Program-made: the position numbers and the translations under genes
The notes under the pieces: generated by a model
The model's input: the letters and a program-made list of their open reading frames with translations, nothing else
Databases searched by the model: none
What the model was told of the DNA's origin: nothing
Source of the DNA: Hyphomicrobiales bacterium
GTDB lineage: Bacteria > Pseudomonadota > Alphaproteobacteria > Rhizobiales > Rhizobiaceae
DNA length: 64,000 nucleotides
Assembly: GCA_003577315.1 (NCBI GenBank)
Contig: QEVK01000011.1
Coordinates: 24,922-88,921 of the forward strand
Direction of reading: 5' to 3'
In this document: positions 1 to 9,330 of the stretch, in pieces
How the letters are laid out: every line of letters begins with the position of its first letter
Position numbering within the stretch: the stretch's first letter is position 1

Positions 1-479
1 TCCACCACTCGGTCGATCCCCATGCCGGCAAGGAGACCATCGTGGGCGAGACGATCCAGACCTCGCTTGCCGGCGCGATCTTCCAGATCCTGCTGCTCGA
101 CCTCGTCTTCTCCATCGACTCGATCATCACCGCGGTCGGCATGACCGACGAGATCGCCATCATGTACATCGCGGTGATCGTGGCGGTGACGGTGATGCTG
201 ATCGCCGTCAACCCGCTGTCGCGCTTCATCGAGAAGAACCCGACCATCGTCATGCTGGCGCTGGGCTTCCTCCTGATGATCGGCACGACGCTGATCGCCG
301 ACGGCATGGGCTTCCATGTGCCCAAGGGCTACATCTACGCCGCCATGGGCTTCTCGGCGCTGGTGGAGGGCCTCAACATGCTGGCGCGGCGCAAGCGCAC
401 GCTTGACAAGGTGAGCGCGAGCGGCGCGGGCACGACGGGCAGCAGCGCGGGCGCGGGCGGGGGCGGGGCGGCCGAGTAG
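1..479 (+). CDS. TerC family integral membrane protein (5' end missing)
   Basis: The reading frame is open from the left edge, so this is the C-terminal part of a longer gene; the GTG at 42 is an internal codon, not a credible start. The visible part has the TerC-type membrane motif with acidic residues ([10 protein letters not shown]) and about four hydrophobic helices, then a basic stretch (RRKR) and a low-complexity Gly/Ala/Ser tail. TerC proteins are inner-membrane proteins linked to tellurite resistance and metal homeostasis, in particular manganese export during exoenzyme metalation. The substrate cannot be read from this fragment. The gene converges on the TPR gene, with only six bases between the stop codons. 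Confidence 0.85.
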   Translation, partial: HHSVDPHAGKETIVGETIQTSLAGAIFQILLLDLVFSIDSIITAVGMTDEIAIMYIAVIVAVTVMLIAVNPLSRFIEKNPTIVMLALGFLLMIGTTLIADGMGFHVPKGYIYAAMGFSALVEGLNMLARRKRTLDKVSASGAGTTGSSAGAGGGGAAE

Positions 480-485
480 GGCCGC

Positions 486-1073
486 TCAGATGTCCTTGCC
501 CGGCCCAGGCGGAATCTCGCCGGGCAGCGGGATCAGCATCGACCGCTCCTTGAGCCAGGGATGGATCTCGACGGCCTGGCGCAGCGCCGCCTGGCCGGGC
601 TCCATCCGGCCCTGGCGCATCAGGATCATCGCCTTGCCGGCCAGCGCGGCGAAATGCTTCGGCTCCAGCGCCAGCGTGCGCTCGATGTCCTCCAGCGAGC
701 CGTCGAAATCCTCCCTCAGGAAGCGGATGAAGGCGCGCTGGTTCCAGCCCTCGGCATAGTCGGGGGCGTCGGCGACCACGCCGTCGAGGATGGAGAGCGC
801 GCGGGAGAAGTCGTAGCGCTCGCGGGCCCGCATCGCCTCGGCCACGGCCTCGGCGACCGCCGGGGTCGGCGCCTGGCCCATCCACATCCACCAGACCGCG
901 TCCTCGGCGCTGCGGCCCTCGCGCTCGGTGGCGGCGTTGCGCAGCCGCTCGAACAGGAGCCGCCGCTCCTTCTGCCGCGGCGTCTCGCCCGCCTCCTCGT
1001 TGGCGAAGCCGGCGGCCGCGAAGGGAAGGAACGCTGCCGCGGCGAGCACGAAGCGGCGGGTGCGCATGGTCAT
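486..1073 (-). CDS. Exported tetratricopeptide-repeat protein
   Basis: This 195-residue protein begins with a signal peptide (basic MTMRTRR, hydrophobic alanine-rich core, cut near residues 22-25). Residues of roughly 80-165 form two to three TPR-like helical pairs (for example SILDGVVADAPDYAEGW and DIERTLALEPKHFAALAG). TPR units mediate protein-protein contacts; the partner is unknown. The start is set by the ATGA overlap with the stop of the upstream metallo-hydrolase gene, which implies translational coupling and a shared function in the periplasm. A longer frame upstream exists but would remove the signal peptide from the N-terminus. Confidence 0.75.
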   Translation of the reverse strand: MTMRTRRFVLAAAAFLPFAAAGFANEEAGETPRQKERRLLFERLRNAATEREGRSAEDAVWWMWMGQAPTPAVAEAVAEAMRARERYDFSRALSILDGVVADAPDYAEGWNQRAFIRFLREDFDGSLEDIERTLALEPKHFAALAGKAMILMRQGRMEPGQAALRQAVEIHPWLKERSMLIPLPGEIPPGPGKDI

Positions 1074-1909
1074 ACCCCTTTCAGGACCAGGATCGTCGGC
1101 CGGCGCGGCAGGTCGCGCAGCGAGACGGTGAGCGAGCGCTCGCCGGAGAAGACCACGTCGAAGGTCTCGCCCATGCTGGCGGTGAACTCGCCGATGGGGG
1201 TCGAATGGCGGTGCATGGGCAGGATCAGCGACGAGAACAGCCGCCTGGCGATCTCGCTCATGGCGCCGACGGACAGCGTCATGCCGCCGTCGATCGGCAC
1301 CATCAGCACGTCGAGCCGGCCTATTGCCGCATAGTGGGCGTCCTCCAGATGGTGGTGCAGGTGGCCGAGATGGCCGATGCACAGGCCCGCCACCTCGAAG
1401 ATGAAGATCGAGTTGCCGTCCCGCTCCATGCCGCCGCCCCAGCTCCTGATGTCTGTCGGCACGTTGCGGATATAGACGTCGTCGACCATCAGGGCATGGC
1501 GGGCCGGGCCGCCGTCGGGGTTCCAGCCGCGCAGCACGTGCTCGATGCCGGGATCGGGGAAGTCGGTGTAGTGGGTGCGATGCGCCCTGTTCATGGTGAC
1601 GACGCGCGGCGGCGGCTCGCCGCCGTAGTGGCCGGAGAAGTCGGTGGCGATGCGCACGCCGCCCGGCGTCTCGATGACGTAGGTTGAATGGCCGGCATAG
1701 GTGATGGTCACCGGCCCTTCGGCGGCCGCCTGCGCGGGGATGGAAGCGGGCGCGAAGCCGGCGAGGATGGCGCCGGGCACCGCCTCGGCGACGGCGAGGC
1801 AGCGGCTCGCCGCCGGGGCCTGCTGCTCCTGGGCCACGGCTTCGGGGGCTGCGGCCGGATGCAGGAGAAGGCCGAGCGCGAATGCGGCGGCGACGACTGC
1901 GGGGCGCAT
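1070..1909 (-). CDS. Exported metallo-beta-lactamase-fold hydrolase
   Basis: The 279-residue product starts with a cleavable signal peptide ending near AVAQ. The UlaG-like metallo-beta-lactamase fold is suggested by GHSTYVIETPGG, a histidine cluster AHRTHYTD that resembles the HxHxD metal site, GHLGHLHH, the aspartate in VPIDGG, and a late histidine in LPMHRHS. Family members are Zn- or Mn-dependent hydrolases of esters, lactones or phosphodiesters; I cannot assign a substrate. It is the first gene of a two-gene unit and overlaps the TPR gene by four bases. The chosen ATG gives the signal peptide; earlier in-frame starts lie in non-conserved sequence. Confidence 0.78.
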   Translation of the reverse strand: MRPAVVAAAFALGLLLHPAAAPEAVAQEQQAPAASRCLAVAEAVPGAILAGFAPASIPAQAAAEGPVTITYAGHSTYVIETPGGVRIATDFSGHYGGEPPPRVVTMNRAHRTHYTDFPDPGIEHVLRGWNPDGGPARHALMVDDVYIRNVPTDIRSWGGGMERDGNSIFIFEVAGLCIGHLGHLHHHLEDAHYAAIGRLDVLMVPIDGGMTLSVGAMSEIARRLFSSLILPMHRHSTPIGEFTASMGETFDVVFSGERSLTVSLRDLPRRPTILVLKGV

Positions 1910-2115
1910 GCTAGCCTCCGGGGCGGTCTGCGGGCGGATTCGCCGTGGCCCGAGACTACAGGCTCGCGCCGGTCCCGCCCAAGCCTTTGCGCGGCGGCCG
2001 GCTTCACGTTTTCGCGAGAGCGGCGCGCCGCGCGCGGCCTTCTGGACGTTTCGCGGCCTTTTCTCTATAAGGCGCGCCATTCAACGACATCGCGAAAAGC
2101 GCTCCAAGAGGTCCC

Positions 2116-2865
2116 ATGGCTGGCCATTCCCAATTCAAGAACATCATGCACCGCAAGGGGCGGCAGGACGCCGTCCGCTCCAAGATGTTTTCCAAGCTCG
2201 CGCGCGAAATCACCGTCGCGGCCAAGACCGGACTGCCCGACCCCGACATGAACCCGCGCCTGCGGCTCGCCATCCAGAACGCCAAGGCGCAGTCCATGCC
2301 CAAGGACAACATCCAGCGCGCCATCAACAAGGCGGCCGGCAACGACGGCGAGAACTACGAGGAAGTGCGCTACGAGGGCTACGGCCCGGGCGGCGTCGCC
2401 GTCATCGTCGAGGCGCTGACCGACAACCGCAACCGCACCGCCTCCAACGTGCGCGCCGCCTTCACCAAGGCCGGCGGCTCGCTGGGCGAGACCGGCTCTG
2501 TCTCCTTCCTGTGGGATCGCGTCGGCGAGGTCGTCTACAAGGCCGAGGCCGGCGACGCCGACGCGGTGATGGAGGCGGCCATCGAGGCCGGCGCCGACGA
2601 CGTGCAGTCCGACGAGGACGGGCATGTCATCCTGTGCGCGTTCGAGGCGATCGGCGAGGTGACGGCGGCGCTGGAGAAGGCGCTGGGCGAGGCCGAATCC
2701 GTCAAGACGATCTGGAAGCCGCAGACCGCCACCCCGGTCGACGAGGACCGCGCCCGCTCGATCCTCAAGCTGATCGCCACGCTCGAGGACGACGACGACG
2801 TGCAGAACGTCTACGCCAATTTCGAGGTCGACGACGAGACGATGGCCAAACTGAGCGCCGCCTGA
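2116..2865 (+). CDS. yebC: YebC/PmpR family regulatory or translation-associated protein
   Basis: The 249-residue product matches the YebC family from end to end: [18 protein letters not shown] at the N-terminus, the domain with [20 protein letters not shown], and [20 protein letters not shown] in the middle. Members are cytoplasmic. They were first described as DNA-binding regulators (PmpR) and more recently implicated in relieving ribosome stalling on proline-rich stretches. Here the gene is not beside ruvC but about 18 kb away, on its own, and ends in a strong bidirectional terminator shared with rpmE. The length is normal for the family. Confidence 0.95.
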   Translation: MAGHSQFKNIMHRKGRQDAVRSKMFSKLAREITVAAKTGLPDPDMNPRLRLAIQNAKAQSMPKDNIQRAINKAAGNDGENYEEVRYEGYGPGGVAVIVEALTDNRNRTASNVRAAFTKAGGSLGETGSVSFLWDRVGEVVYKAEAGDADAVMEAAIEAGADDVQSDEDGHVILCAFEAIGEVTAALEKALGEAESVKTIWKPQTATPVDEDRARSILKLIATLEDDDDVQNVYANFEVDDETMAKLSAA

Positions 2866-2928
2866 GCGGCGTTCCGGGGGCAGGGTCGAGCGCGGCCTGA
2901 GGCGCGCGCCGCCCTGTCGCGGGCCAAT

Positions 2929-2957
2929 AAAAAACCCGCCTTCGAGGCGGGTTTTTT
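2929..2957. terminator. Bidirectional intrinsic terminator between yebC and rpmE
   Basis: A perfect 12-bp inverted repeat with a TTCGA loop has six A/T pairs at its base, so it ends in a T-tract on either strand. It lies between the convergent yebC (+) and rpmE (-) genes and can stop both transcripts. Confidence 0.92.
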
Positions 2958-2978
2958 GCCGGATCGATCCGGGATGGA

Positions 2979-3200
2979 TCAGATGCCGAGGCCTTCGTAG
3001 CGCTTCTTGAACTTCGACAGGCGGCCGCCGCGGTCGACCAGGGTCTGCTGGCCGCCGGTCCACGCCGGATGCGTGGTCGGGTCGATGTCGAGGTTCATCG
3101 TGTCGCCCTCCTTGCCCCAGGTGGAGCGGGTCAGGTATTCGGTGCCATCGGTCATGACGACCTTGATGGTGTGGTAATCGGGATGGATATCGGCTTTCAT
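2979..3200 (-). CDS. rpmE: 50S ribosomal protein L31
   Basis: This 73-residue protein carries the alphaproteobacterial L31 signatures [25 protein letters not shown] and [11 protein letters not shown]31 bridges the large and small ribosomal subunits. No cysteine is present, so this is the zinc-independent form without the CxxC ligands. A longer upstream frame exists, but MKADIHP is the conserved family start. It converges on yebC and shares its terminator. Confidence 0.97.
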   Translation of the reverse strand: MKADIHPDYHTIKVVMTDGTEYLTRSTWGKEGDTMNLDIDPTTHPAWTGGQQTLVDRGGRLSKFKKRYEGLGI

Positions 3201-3415
3201 CACTGTCGTCCTGGCTGCCGGGCTGAAATCGCGCGTCGGATCGGATGCGGCGATGCGCCCACTGTCAAAACCTGAAGCCGCGGCTATGGAATGGCCGCAG
3301 CTTCGGAAACGGTCGGTGGCCTCATACAGGAGCCGGCGCGAAACCACAAGGCCCCGGTGCAGATGACAAGGGGGGCGCGGCGATTTCGCCGCCAGGCGGA
3401 GACGAAAGGGCGGAC

Positions 3416-5230
3416 ATGGCCATTAGCGCAGCCGAAACCGGACAGGAAAGGCAGGCGCGCCTGCGCACGCTGGGGCCGCTCGGGCGGCTCGTTCCCTTCG
3501 TCACGCGCTATCGCGGCCTCGTGGTCGGCGCCTGCGTCGCGCTCACGGCGGCGGCCGTCACCACGCTGACGCTGCCCCTGGCGGTGCGCCGCATGATCGA
3601 CCACGGCTTCTCCGATTCCGATTCGGCGCTGATCTCCAGCTATTTCATGATGCTGATCGCGCTCGCCGGCATGCTGGCGGCGGCCTCGGCGGCGCGCTAC
3701 TATTTCGTCATCACGCTGGGCGAGCGCGTGGTCTCGGACCTGCGGCTCGCCGTCTTCTCCCACGTCTCGCGCCTGTCGCCCGGCTTCTTCGACGCCGTGC
3801 AGTCGGGCGAGATCGTGTCGCGGCTGACCGCCGACACCACGCAGATCAAGTCGGCGGTGGGCGCCACCGCCTCGACGGCGCTGCGCAACGTCATCCTCAC
3901 CGTCGGCGCGCTCGCCATGATGGTGGTGACGAGCCCGAAGCTGTCGGGCCTGGTCATCGCGGCGATCCCCGTCGTGGTTCTGCCGCTGGTCGCCTTCGGC
4001 CGCTCGGTCAGGCGGCGCTCGCGCTTCGCGCAGGACACGCTGGCCGATGCCACCGCCTACGCCTCCGAGCAGATCGGCGCGGTGCGCACGCTCCAGGCCT
4101 ACACCAACGAGGCGCTGGTGGAGAACCGCTTCGCCGGCGCGGTCGAGATCGCCTTCGAGGCCGCGCGGGCTTCCGTGCGCGCCCGTGCCGTGCTCACCTT
4201 CTTCGCCATCTTCACCGTCTTCGCCTCGGTGGTGGCGGTGCTGTGGATCGGCGCCGCCGACGTCCTGTCGGGCGCGATGTCGCCGGGCACGCTCGGCCAG
4301 TTCCTGCTCTACGCCGTGTTCGCCGCCGGCGCGCTCGGGGCGCTGTCGGAGGTGTGGGGCGAGCTTTCGCAGGCCGCCGGGGCGGCCGAGCGGCTGACCG
4401 AGCTTCTGGCCGAGGAGCCGCAGGTGCGTGCGCCCGCCGCCCCGGTCGCGCTGCCGGAGCCGGCGCGCGGCGCGGTCGAGTTCCGCGACGTCTCCTTCTC
4501 CTATCCGATGCGGCCCGACCGGGCCGCGCTGGAGGGGCTTTCCTTCTGCGTGAAGCCCGGCGAGACGGTGGCCATCGTCGGTCCGTCGGGCTCGGGCAAG
4601 AGCACGGTGTTCTCGCTGATCCTGCGCTTCTATGACCCGCAGGCCGGGACGGTGCTGGTCGACGGGGTCGACATCGGCTGGGCCGACCCGCGGGCGGTGC
4701 GCGCCCGCATGGCCATCGTGCCGCAGGACGTGACGATCTTCGCGGCGAGTGCTTCCGACAACATCGCCTTCGGCCGGCCGGGCGCCGGCGCGGCCGAGAT
4801 CGAGGCGGCGGCGCGCGAGGCCCACGCCCACGAGTTCATCGCCCGGCTCGACAGGGGCTACGACACGCCGCTGGGCGAGCGCGGCGTCACCCTTTCCGGC
4901 GGCCAGCGCCAGCGGCTGGTGATCGCGCGGGCCATCCTGCGCGACGCGCCGATCCTGCTGCTCGACGAGGCGACCTCGGCGCTCGACGCCGAGAGCGAGA
5001 CGCTGGTGCAGACGGCGCTGGAGCGGCTGATGGAGGGGCGCACCACGCTCGTCATCGCCCATCGCCTCGCGACCGTGCTCAAGGCGGACCGCATCCTCGT
5101 CATGGAGGACGGGCGCATCGTCGAGGAAGGCACGCATGAAAGCCTGGTCGCGGCGAACGGCGTCTATGCGCGGCTCGCCCGCCTCCAGTTCGACCACGGC
5201 GCCGGCGCGTTCGGCAGGGCCGCGGAGTAG
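3416..5230 (+). CDS. ABC exporter, fused permease and ATPase (MsbA/multidrug type)
   Basis: The 604-residue half-transporter has an N-terminal type IV exporter membrane domain of about six helices (residues 25-320) and a C-terminal nucleotide-binding domain with Walker [10 protein letters not shown], signature LSGGQRQR, Walker B ILLLDEAT and the switch histidine in VIAHRL. Such proteins dimerise in the inner membrane and flip lipids or export drugs. The substrate is not evident from sequence. The start at MAISAAETG follows the rpmE divergent region; the upstream in-frame extension is low-complexity and not family-like. The stop codon abuts that of the convergent M20 gene. Confidence 0.9.
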   Translation: MAISAAETGQERQARLRTLGPLGRLVPFVTRYRGLVVGACVALTAAAVTTLTLPLAVRRMIDHGFSDSDSALISSYFMMLIALAGMLAAASAARYYFVITLGERVVSDLRLAVFSHVSRLSPGFFDAVQSGEIVSRLTADTTQIKSAVGATASTALRNVILTVGALAMMVVTSPKLSGLVIAAIPVVVLPLVAFGRSVRRRSRFAQDTLADATAYASEQIGAVRTLQAYTNEALVENRFAGAVEIAFEAARASVRARAVLTFFAIFTVFASVVAVLWIGAADVLSGAMSPGTLGQFLLYAVFAAGALGALSEVWGELSQAAGAAERLTELLAEEPQVRAPAAPVALPEPARGAVEFRDVSFSYPMRPDRAALEGLSFCVKPGETVAIVGPSGSGKSTVFSLILRFYDPQAGTVLVDGVDIGWADPRAVRARMAIVPQDVTIFAASASDNIAFGRPGAGAAEIEAAAREAHAHEFIARLDRGYDTPLGERGVTLSGGQRQRLVIARAILRDAPILLLDEATSALDAESETLVQTALERLMEGRTTLVIAHRLATVLKADRILVMEDGRIVEEGTHESLVAANGVYARLARLQFDHGAGAFGRAAE

Positions 5231-6379
5231 TCAGCCGAGGAGATCGCGCGCCGCGCGCATGAAGATGCGCGCGCCGATGGCGATCAGGTCGTCGGGAAAG
5301 TCGTAGTCGGGGTTGTGCAGGTTCGGCCGGTCGGTGCCGGCGCCCAGGAACAGCATCGCCGATCTGGAGCCGTGGCCGAAGGTGCCGAAATCCTCCGAGG
5401 CGCGCATCGGCAGCCCCTCGCCGTCGTGGGGAATCCCTTCCGCGTCGAGCGCGGCGGCGAGGTGCGCGGTCGCCTGGCTGTCGTTGAGGCTGGCGACGAA
5501 GATCTCGTGATAGTCGACGGCGTGCGACAGGCCCGCGGCCGCAGCCGCCTCGCGCACCAGCGTCTCGGCGGCGGCGGTGAGGCCGGCCATGCGGCCGTCG
5601 AGCCGCGTGCGCAGCGTCGCCCTGATCTCGGCCCGGCCGGGGGCGACGCCGAACACCGGCTCGCCCATCCTGACGTGGGTGACGGTGGCCATGGCGAAAT
5701 CGTCCTGCGCGAAGGAGCCGCCGCCGAGCGCGGCGAGCTGCGGCATCAGCCGGCTGACCGCCGCCATCGGCGACACGCCGCTTTCGGGCATCGAGGAATG
5801 CGCCTCCCTGCCTTCGAGCACGATGCGCATGCCGCGCGAGGCGCAGTTGACGACGCCGTCCTTCAGCCGGACATGGCCGAGCGGCGTGCCGGGCAGATTG
5901 TGCAGCGAGAAGGCGAAGTCGGGGCGGATTTCGCCGTAGCGCGGATCGGCGACCACGCCGGCCGCGCCGTCGCCGGTCTCCTCGGCCGGCTGGAACATCA
6001 GCACCACGCGGCCCGTGGCCGGCCGCTTCCGGCCGAACTGGCGGCCGAGCGCGGCCAGGATCGCCATGTGGCCGTCATGGCCGCACATGTGGCCCTTGCC
6101 GGGAACCGTCGAGCGGTGCGGGATGTCGGAGACCTCGGCGATGGGCAGCGCGTCGAGCTCGGCGCGGAACAGCAGCGTCGGTCCCGGCCCGCCGCCGTCG
6201 TAGACGAAGGCGACGCCGTGGCCGCCGAGCCCGCCCAGCACCCGGTCGGGCCCGGTGTCGGCGAGGAAGGCGGCGACGCGGCCCGCCGTCTCCTCCTCCT
6301 CGTTCGATATCTCGGGGAAGCGGTGCAGCTCGCGGCGGAAGGCGACGAGATCGGCGATGTCCCGGTTGGTGAGGCTCAT
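5231..6379 (-). CDS. M20 family metallo-amidohydrolase
   Basis: The 382-residue protein has the M20D arrangement seen in hippurate and N-acyl-amino-acid hydrolases: LDALPI with the metal-bridging aspartate region, GHMCGHDGHMA with metal histidines and cysteine, PAEETGDG with the catalytic glutamate, and a C-terminal histidine in NLHNPDYDF. It removes acyl or related groups from amino acids in the cytoplasm; the substrate is not known. It lies 19 bases downstream of purU on the same strand, so the two are probably co-transcribed. Confidence 0.88.
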   Translation of the reverse strand: MSLTNRDIADLVAFRRELHRFPEISNEEEETAGRVAAFLADTGPDRVLGGLGGHGVAFVYDGGGPGPTLLFRAELDALPIAEVSDIPHRSTVPGKGHMCGHDGHMAILAALGRQFGRKRPATGRVVLMFQPAEETGDGAAGVVADPRYGEIRPDFAFSLHNLPGTPLGHVRLKDGVVNCASRGMRIVLEGREAHSSMPESGVSPMAAVSRLMPQLAALGGGSFAQDDFAMATVTHVRMGEPVFGVAPGRAEIRATLRTRLDGRMAGLTAAAETLVREAAAAAGLSHAVDYHEIFVASLNDSQATAHLAAALDAEGIPHDGEGLPMRASEDFGTFGHGSRSAMLFLGAGTDRPNLHNPDYDFPDDLIAIGARIFMRAARDLLG

Positions 6380-6398
6380 GCGGCGGCCGCTCCGGGCT

Positions 6399-7250
6399 TC
6401 AGGCGAAGACGATGGTCTTGTTGCCGCTCAGCATCACCCGGTTCTCCAGGTGCAGCTTGACGGCGCGCGCCAGCACGCGCGATTCGATGTCGCGGCCGAC
6501 GGCCACGAAGTCGTCGGCGCTCATGGCGTGGGTGACGCGCTCGGTCTCCTGCTCGATGATCGGGCCCTCGTCGAGGTCGGGCGTGACGTAGTGGGCGGTG
6601 GCGCCGATCAGCTTGACGCCGCGGTCGTGGGCCTGGTGGTAGGGCTTCGCACCCTTGAAGCTCGGCAGGAACGAATGGTGGATGTTGATGATCCTGCCGT
6701 AGAGCCGGCTGGAGAAGGCATCCGACAGCACCTGCATGTAGCGGGCGAGCACGATGAGCTGCGCCCCGGTCTCCTCGACCAGCGCCGTCAGCTTCGCCTC
6801 CTGCCCGGCCTTGGTGTCGGGCGTGACCTTCCAGCAGTGATAGGGGATGCCGGCGCCTTCCGCCTCGGCGCGGCTGTCCTCGTGGTTGGAGACGATGGCC
6901 GCCACCTCGGCGTCGAGCCAGCCGACGCGGATCTGGTAGAGCAGGTGCAGCATGGCGTGGTCGAACTTCGACACCATGATGACGATCCGCGGCTTGACGG
7001 CGGTGACGGCAGTGCGGATCTCCATGCCGAAGCGCTCGGCCGCCGGCGCGATCGCCCGCCGGATGGCGGCCTCGTCGGCGCCGCGCGAGTCGAGCGAGAT
7101 GCGCATGAAGAAGCGGTTGCTCTGCTGGTCCCAGAACTGGTTGCTCTCGACGATGTTGCCGCCCAGCGCGGCGAGCGCGGTGCTGACGGCGGCGACGATG
7201 CCCGGGCGGTCGTCGCAGGACAGGTTGAGGATGTGGGACGGACGGATCAT
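6399..7250 (-). CDS. purU: Formyltetrahydrofolate deformylase
   Basis: PurU hydrolyses 10-formyl-THF to formate and THF, balancing one-carbon pools and feeding formate to purine synthesis. The 283-residue product has an N-terminal ACT domain (residues 1-85, start MIRPSHILNLSCDDRPG) and a formyltransferase-type catalytic domain with the active-site trio in VSNHED (Asn), IHHSFLPSF (His) and DEGPIIEQE (Asp). The length fits the family (about 280). Upstream in-frame codons exist, but the ACT domain begins at the chosen ATG. It is first in a two-gene unit with the M20 amidohydrolase. Confidence 0.95.
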   Translation of the reverse strand: MIRPSHILNLSCDDRPGIVAAVSTALAALGGNIVESNQFWDQQSNRFFMRISLDSRGADEAAIRRAIAPAAERFGMEIRTAVTAVKPRIVIMVSKFDHAMLHLLYQIRVGWLDAEVAAIVSNHEDSRAEAEGAGIPYHCWKVTPDTKAGQEAKLTALVEETGAQLIVLARYMQVLSDAFSSRLYGRIINIHHSFLPSFKGAKPYHQAHDRGVKLIGATAHYVTPDLDEGPIIEQETERVTHAMSADDFVAVGRDIESRVLARAVKLHLENRVMLSGNKTIVFA

Positions 7251-7523
7251 CTTTCGGGGCCCCGCTTGGAACTGACGCCGGAGCGGCGGACGCCCGGATG
7301 AATCCGCGCCGCCGCCCCATCTGCTCATAGCCGTCCTGCGGCACCGGGATCAATCGCCGCGGCGCGCGCCATCCGCCCTTGCGCGAAAAAAGCGGGCGTG
7401 CGACGACGCGGCCACGCCGTCGCGCCGCCGTCGCCCGGGGCGTTTTTGCCCTGGACAGGGAACCGGCCGCCGGTGCACCTGTTATCCGGCAAAGAGCATT
7501 CCTGGACCACCCTCCCGACGAGC

Positions 7524-9320
7524 ATGATGCACGGTTTCATCGCAGGCTACGAGCCCTACCTCGCCCTCGCCATCGTGCTGGCGACCTTCACCGCCTTCCT
7601 GTTTGAGCGCTATCCGCCCGAGGTGACGGCCGCGGCCGGGGCGGCCGCCTTCGTCGTGCTCGGCCTGCTTTCGCCGGCCGACGTGCTGCCGGTGTTCTCC
7701 AATCCCGCGCCGCTGACCGTCGCGGCGATGTTCGTGCTGACGGGCGCGCTGGTGCGCACCGGCGTGCTGGAGCGGGTGGCCGGCGCCATCCTCGACCATT
7801 CCGGCGACCGGCCGGCGACGGCCGTCGTCGGCCTCATGCTGGCCATCGTAGCGGTGTGCGGCTTCATCAACAACACGCCGCTGGTGCTGATCATGATCCC
7901 GATCACGCTGCGCATCGCCCGCAAGTTCGATATCGCCGCCACGCGGCTTCTGATCCCCGTCTCCTACGTCACCATCCTCGGCGGCACCTGCACGCTGATC
8001 GGCACCTCGACCAACCTTCTGGTCGACGGGGTGGCGCGCGAGCGCGGCATGGAGGCGTTCTCGATCTTCGAGATCACCCCGGTGGGCATCGTCACGGCGC
8101 TGTCGGGCCTGACGCTGCTCGGCCTGTTCGGCCGCCACCTGCTGCCCGACCGGCGCGACGACGCTGCCGGGCTGGACTCCGGCGAGGTCGAGTTCCTGTC
8201 GGAGATCGCGGTGGTGGAGGAGGGCGGCTTCACGAAGCAGCCGCTGGGCGAGGTCGGCGCCTTCAAGCTGCCGGGCCTGCGCCTGATCGGCGTGCGGCGC
8301 GGCGGCGACATCGTGCGAAACGAGCTGGACGACGTGGTGCTGAAGAAGGGCGACCGGCTGGTGGTCGCGGCCACGGCCTCGCTGCTGCTGACGCTGAGCG
8401 AGGACAAGACCCTGCGCATCGGCCTCGGCCGGCGGGGCGCCGATCCGTCGGGCCTGGTGGTGGCGGAGGCGGTGCTCGCGCCGCAGCAGACCGCCATCGG
8501 CCGGCGCATCGCCGACCTGTCGCTCGGCAGCCGCTTCGGCGTGCGCGTGCTCGGCGTCCACCGCCACCGCCACATCGCCGGCAAGGACCTCGACACCGTG
8601 CTGCTGCGCCCGGCCGACCGGCTGCTGCTCGAAGGCACGCCCGCCGGCCTCGACGCGATGAGCCAGCAGGGCGTGCTGGTCTCGGTTGACCGCACGGCCG
8701 GCCGCGCCTTCCGCCGCACCAAGGCGCCCATCGCCGTGCTGGCGCTGGTGGGCGTGGTGGCGCTGGCCGCGCTCGGCGTGATGGACATATCGGTGCTGGC
8801 CATGCTGGCCGTGGCGGCCATCCTCGTCCTGCGCTGCATCGACAGCGACGAGGCATGGGGCTCCATCGACGGCGGCATCCTGGTGCTGATCTTCGCCATG
8901 CTGGTCATCGGCGTCGGGCTGGAGCGCAGCGGCGCGGTCGACCTGATCGTCTCGGGCGTCGCGCCGACGCTTTCCGGCCTGTCGCCGCTCGCCACGCTGG
9001 TGATGGTCTACCTCCTGACCTCGGTGATGACCGAGATCGTGACCAACAATGCCGTCGCCGTGGTGATGACGCCCATCGTCATCGGCCTCGCCGCGCAGCT
9101 CGGCATCGACGCGCGGCCGCTGGTGGTGGCGGTGATGTTCGGGGCGAGCGCGAGCTTCGCCACCCCGATCGGCTACCAGACCAACACGCTGGTCTACGGC
9201 GCCGGCAACTACCGCTTCGCCGACTTCCTCAAGGTCGGCATCCCGATGAACGTCGTCGTCGGCCTGGCGACGTGCCTGGCGATCTACGTCTATTACGGGA
9301 TGGCGCCCGTCGCCCCCTAA
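7524..9320 (+). CDS. SLC13 family permease with internal RCK_C domains
   Basis: This approximately 598-residue inner-membrane protein has SLC13/DASS membrane halves (residues 1-190 and 420-598) flanking a cytoplasmic segment with two TrkA-C/RCK_C-like domains (roughly 205-390). DASS landmarks include FINNTPLVLIMIP, GGTCTLIGTSTNLLV and the second-half TNNAVAVVMTPI and GYQTNTLVYG. Members with this layout carry anions such as sulfate or dicarboxylates; RCK_C domains usually bind ligands that gate transport. The start is one of two adjacent ATGs (7524 or 7527). The gene converges on the flavin dehydrogenase gene. Confidence 0.88.
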   Translation: MMHGFIAGYEPYLALAIVLATFTAFLFERYPPEVTAAAGAAAFVVLGLLSPADVLPVFSNPAPLTVAAMFVLTGALVRTGVLERVAGAILDHSGDRPATAVVGLMLAIVAVCGFINNTPLVLIMIPITLRIARKFDIAATRLLIPVSYVTILGGTCTLIGTSTNLLVDGVARERGMEAFSIFEITPVGIVTALSGLTLLGLFGRHLLPDRRDDAAGLDSGEVEFLSEIAVVEEGGFTKQPLGEVGAFKLPGLRLIGVRRGGDIVRNELDDVVLKKGDRLVVAATASLLLTLSEDKTLRIGLGRRGADPSGLVVAEAVLAPQQTAIGRRIADLSLGSRFGVRVLGVHRHRHIAGKDLDTVLLRPADRLLLEGTPAGLDAMSQQGVLVSVDRTAGRAFRRTKAPIAVLALVGVVALAALGVMDISVLAMLAVAAILVLRCIDSDEAWGSIDGGILVLIFAMLVIGVGLERSGAVDLIVSGVAPTLSGLSPLATLVMVYLLTSVMTEIVTNNAVAVVMTPIVIGLAAQLGIDARPLVVAVMFGASASFATPIGYQTNTLVYGAGNYRFADFLKVGIPMNVVVGLATCLAIYVYYGMAPVAP

Positions 9321-9330
9321 AGGTCGCTCC

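Noticed and set aside
3284..5197. Long open frame on the minus strand opposite the ABC exporter
   Set aside because: It is an antisense shadow caused by high G+C; the translation is Arg/His/Gly-rich without domain features.
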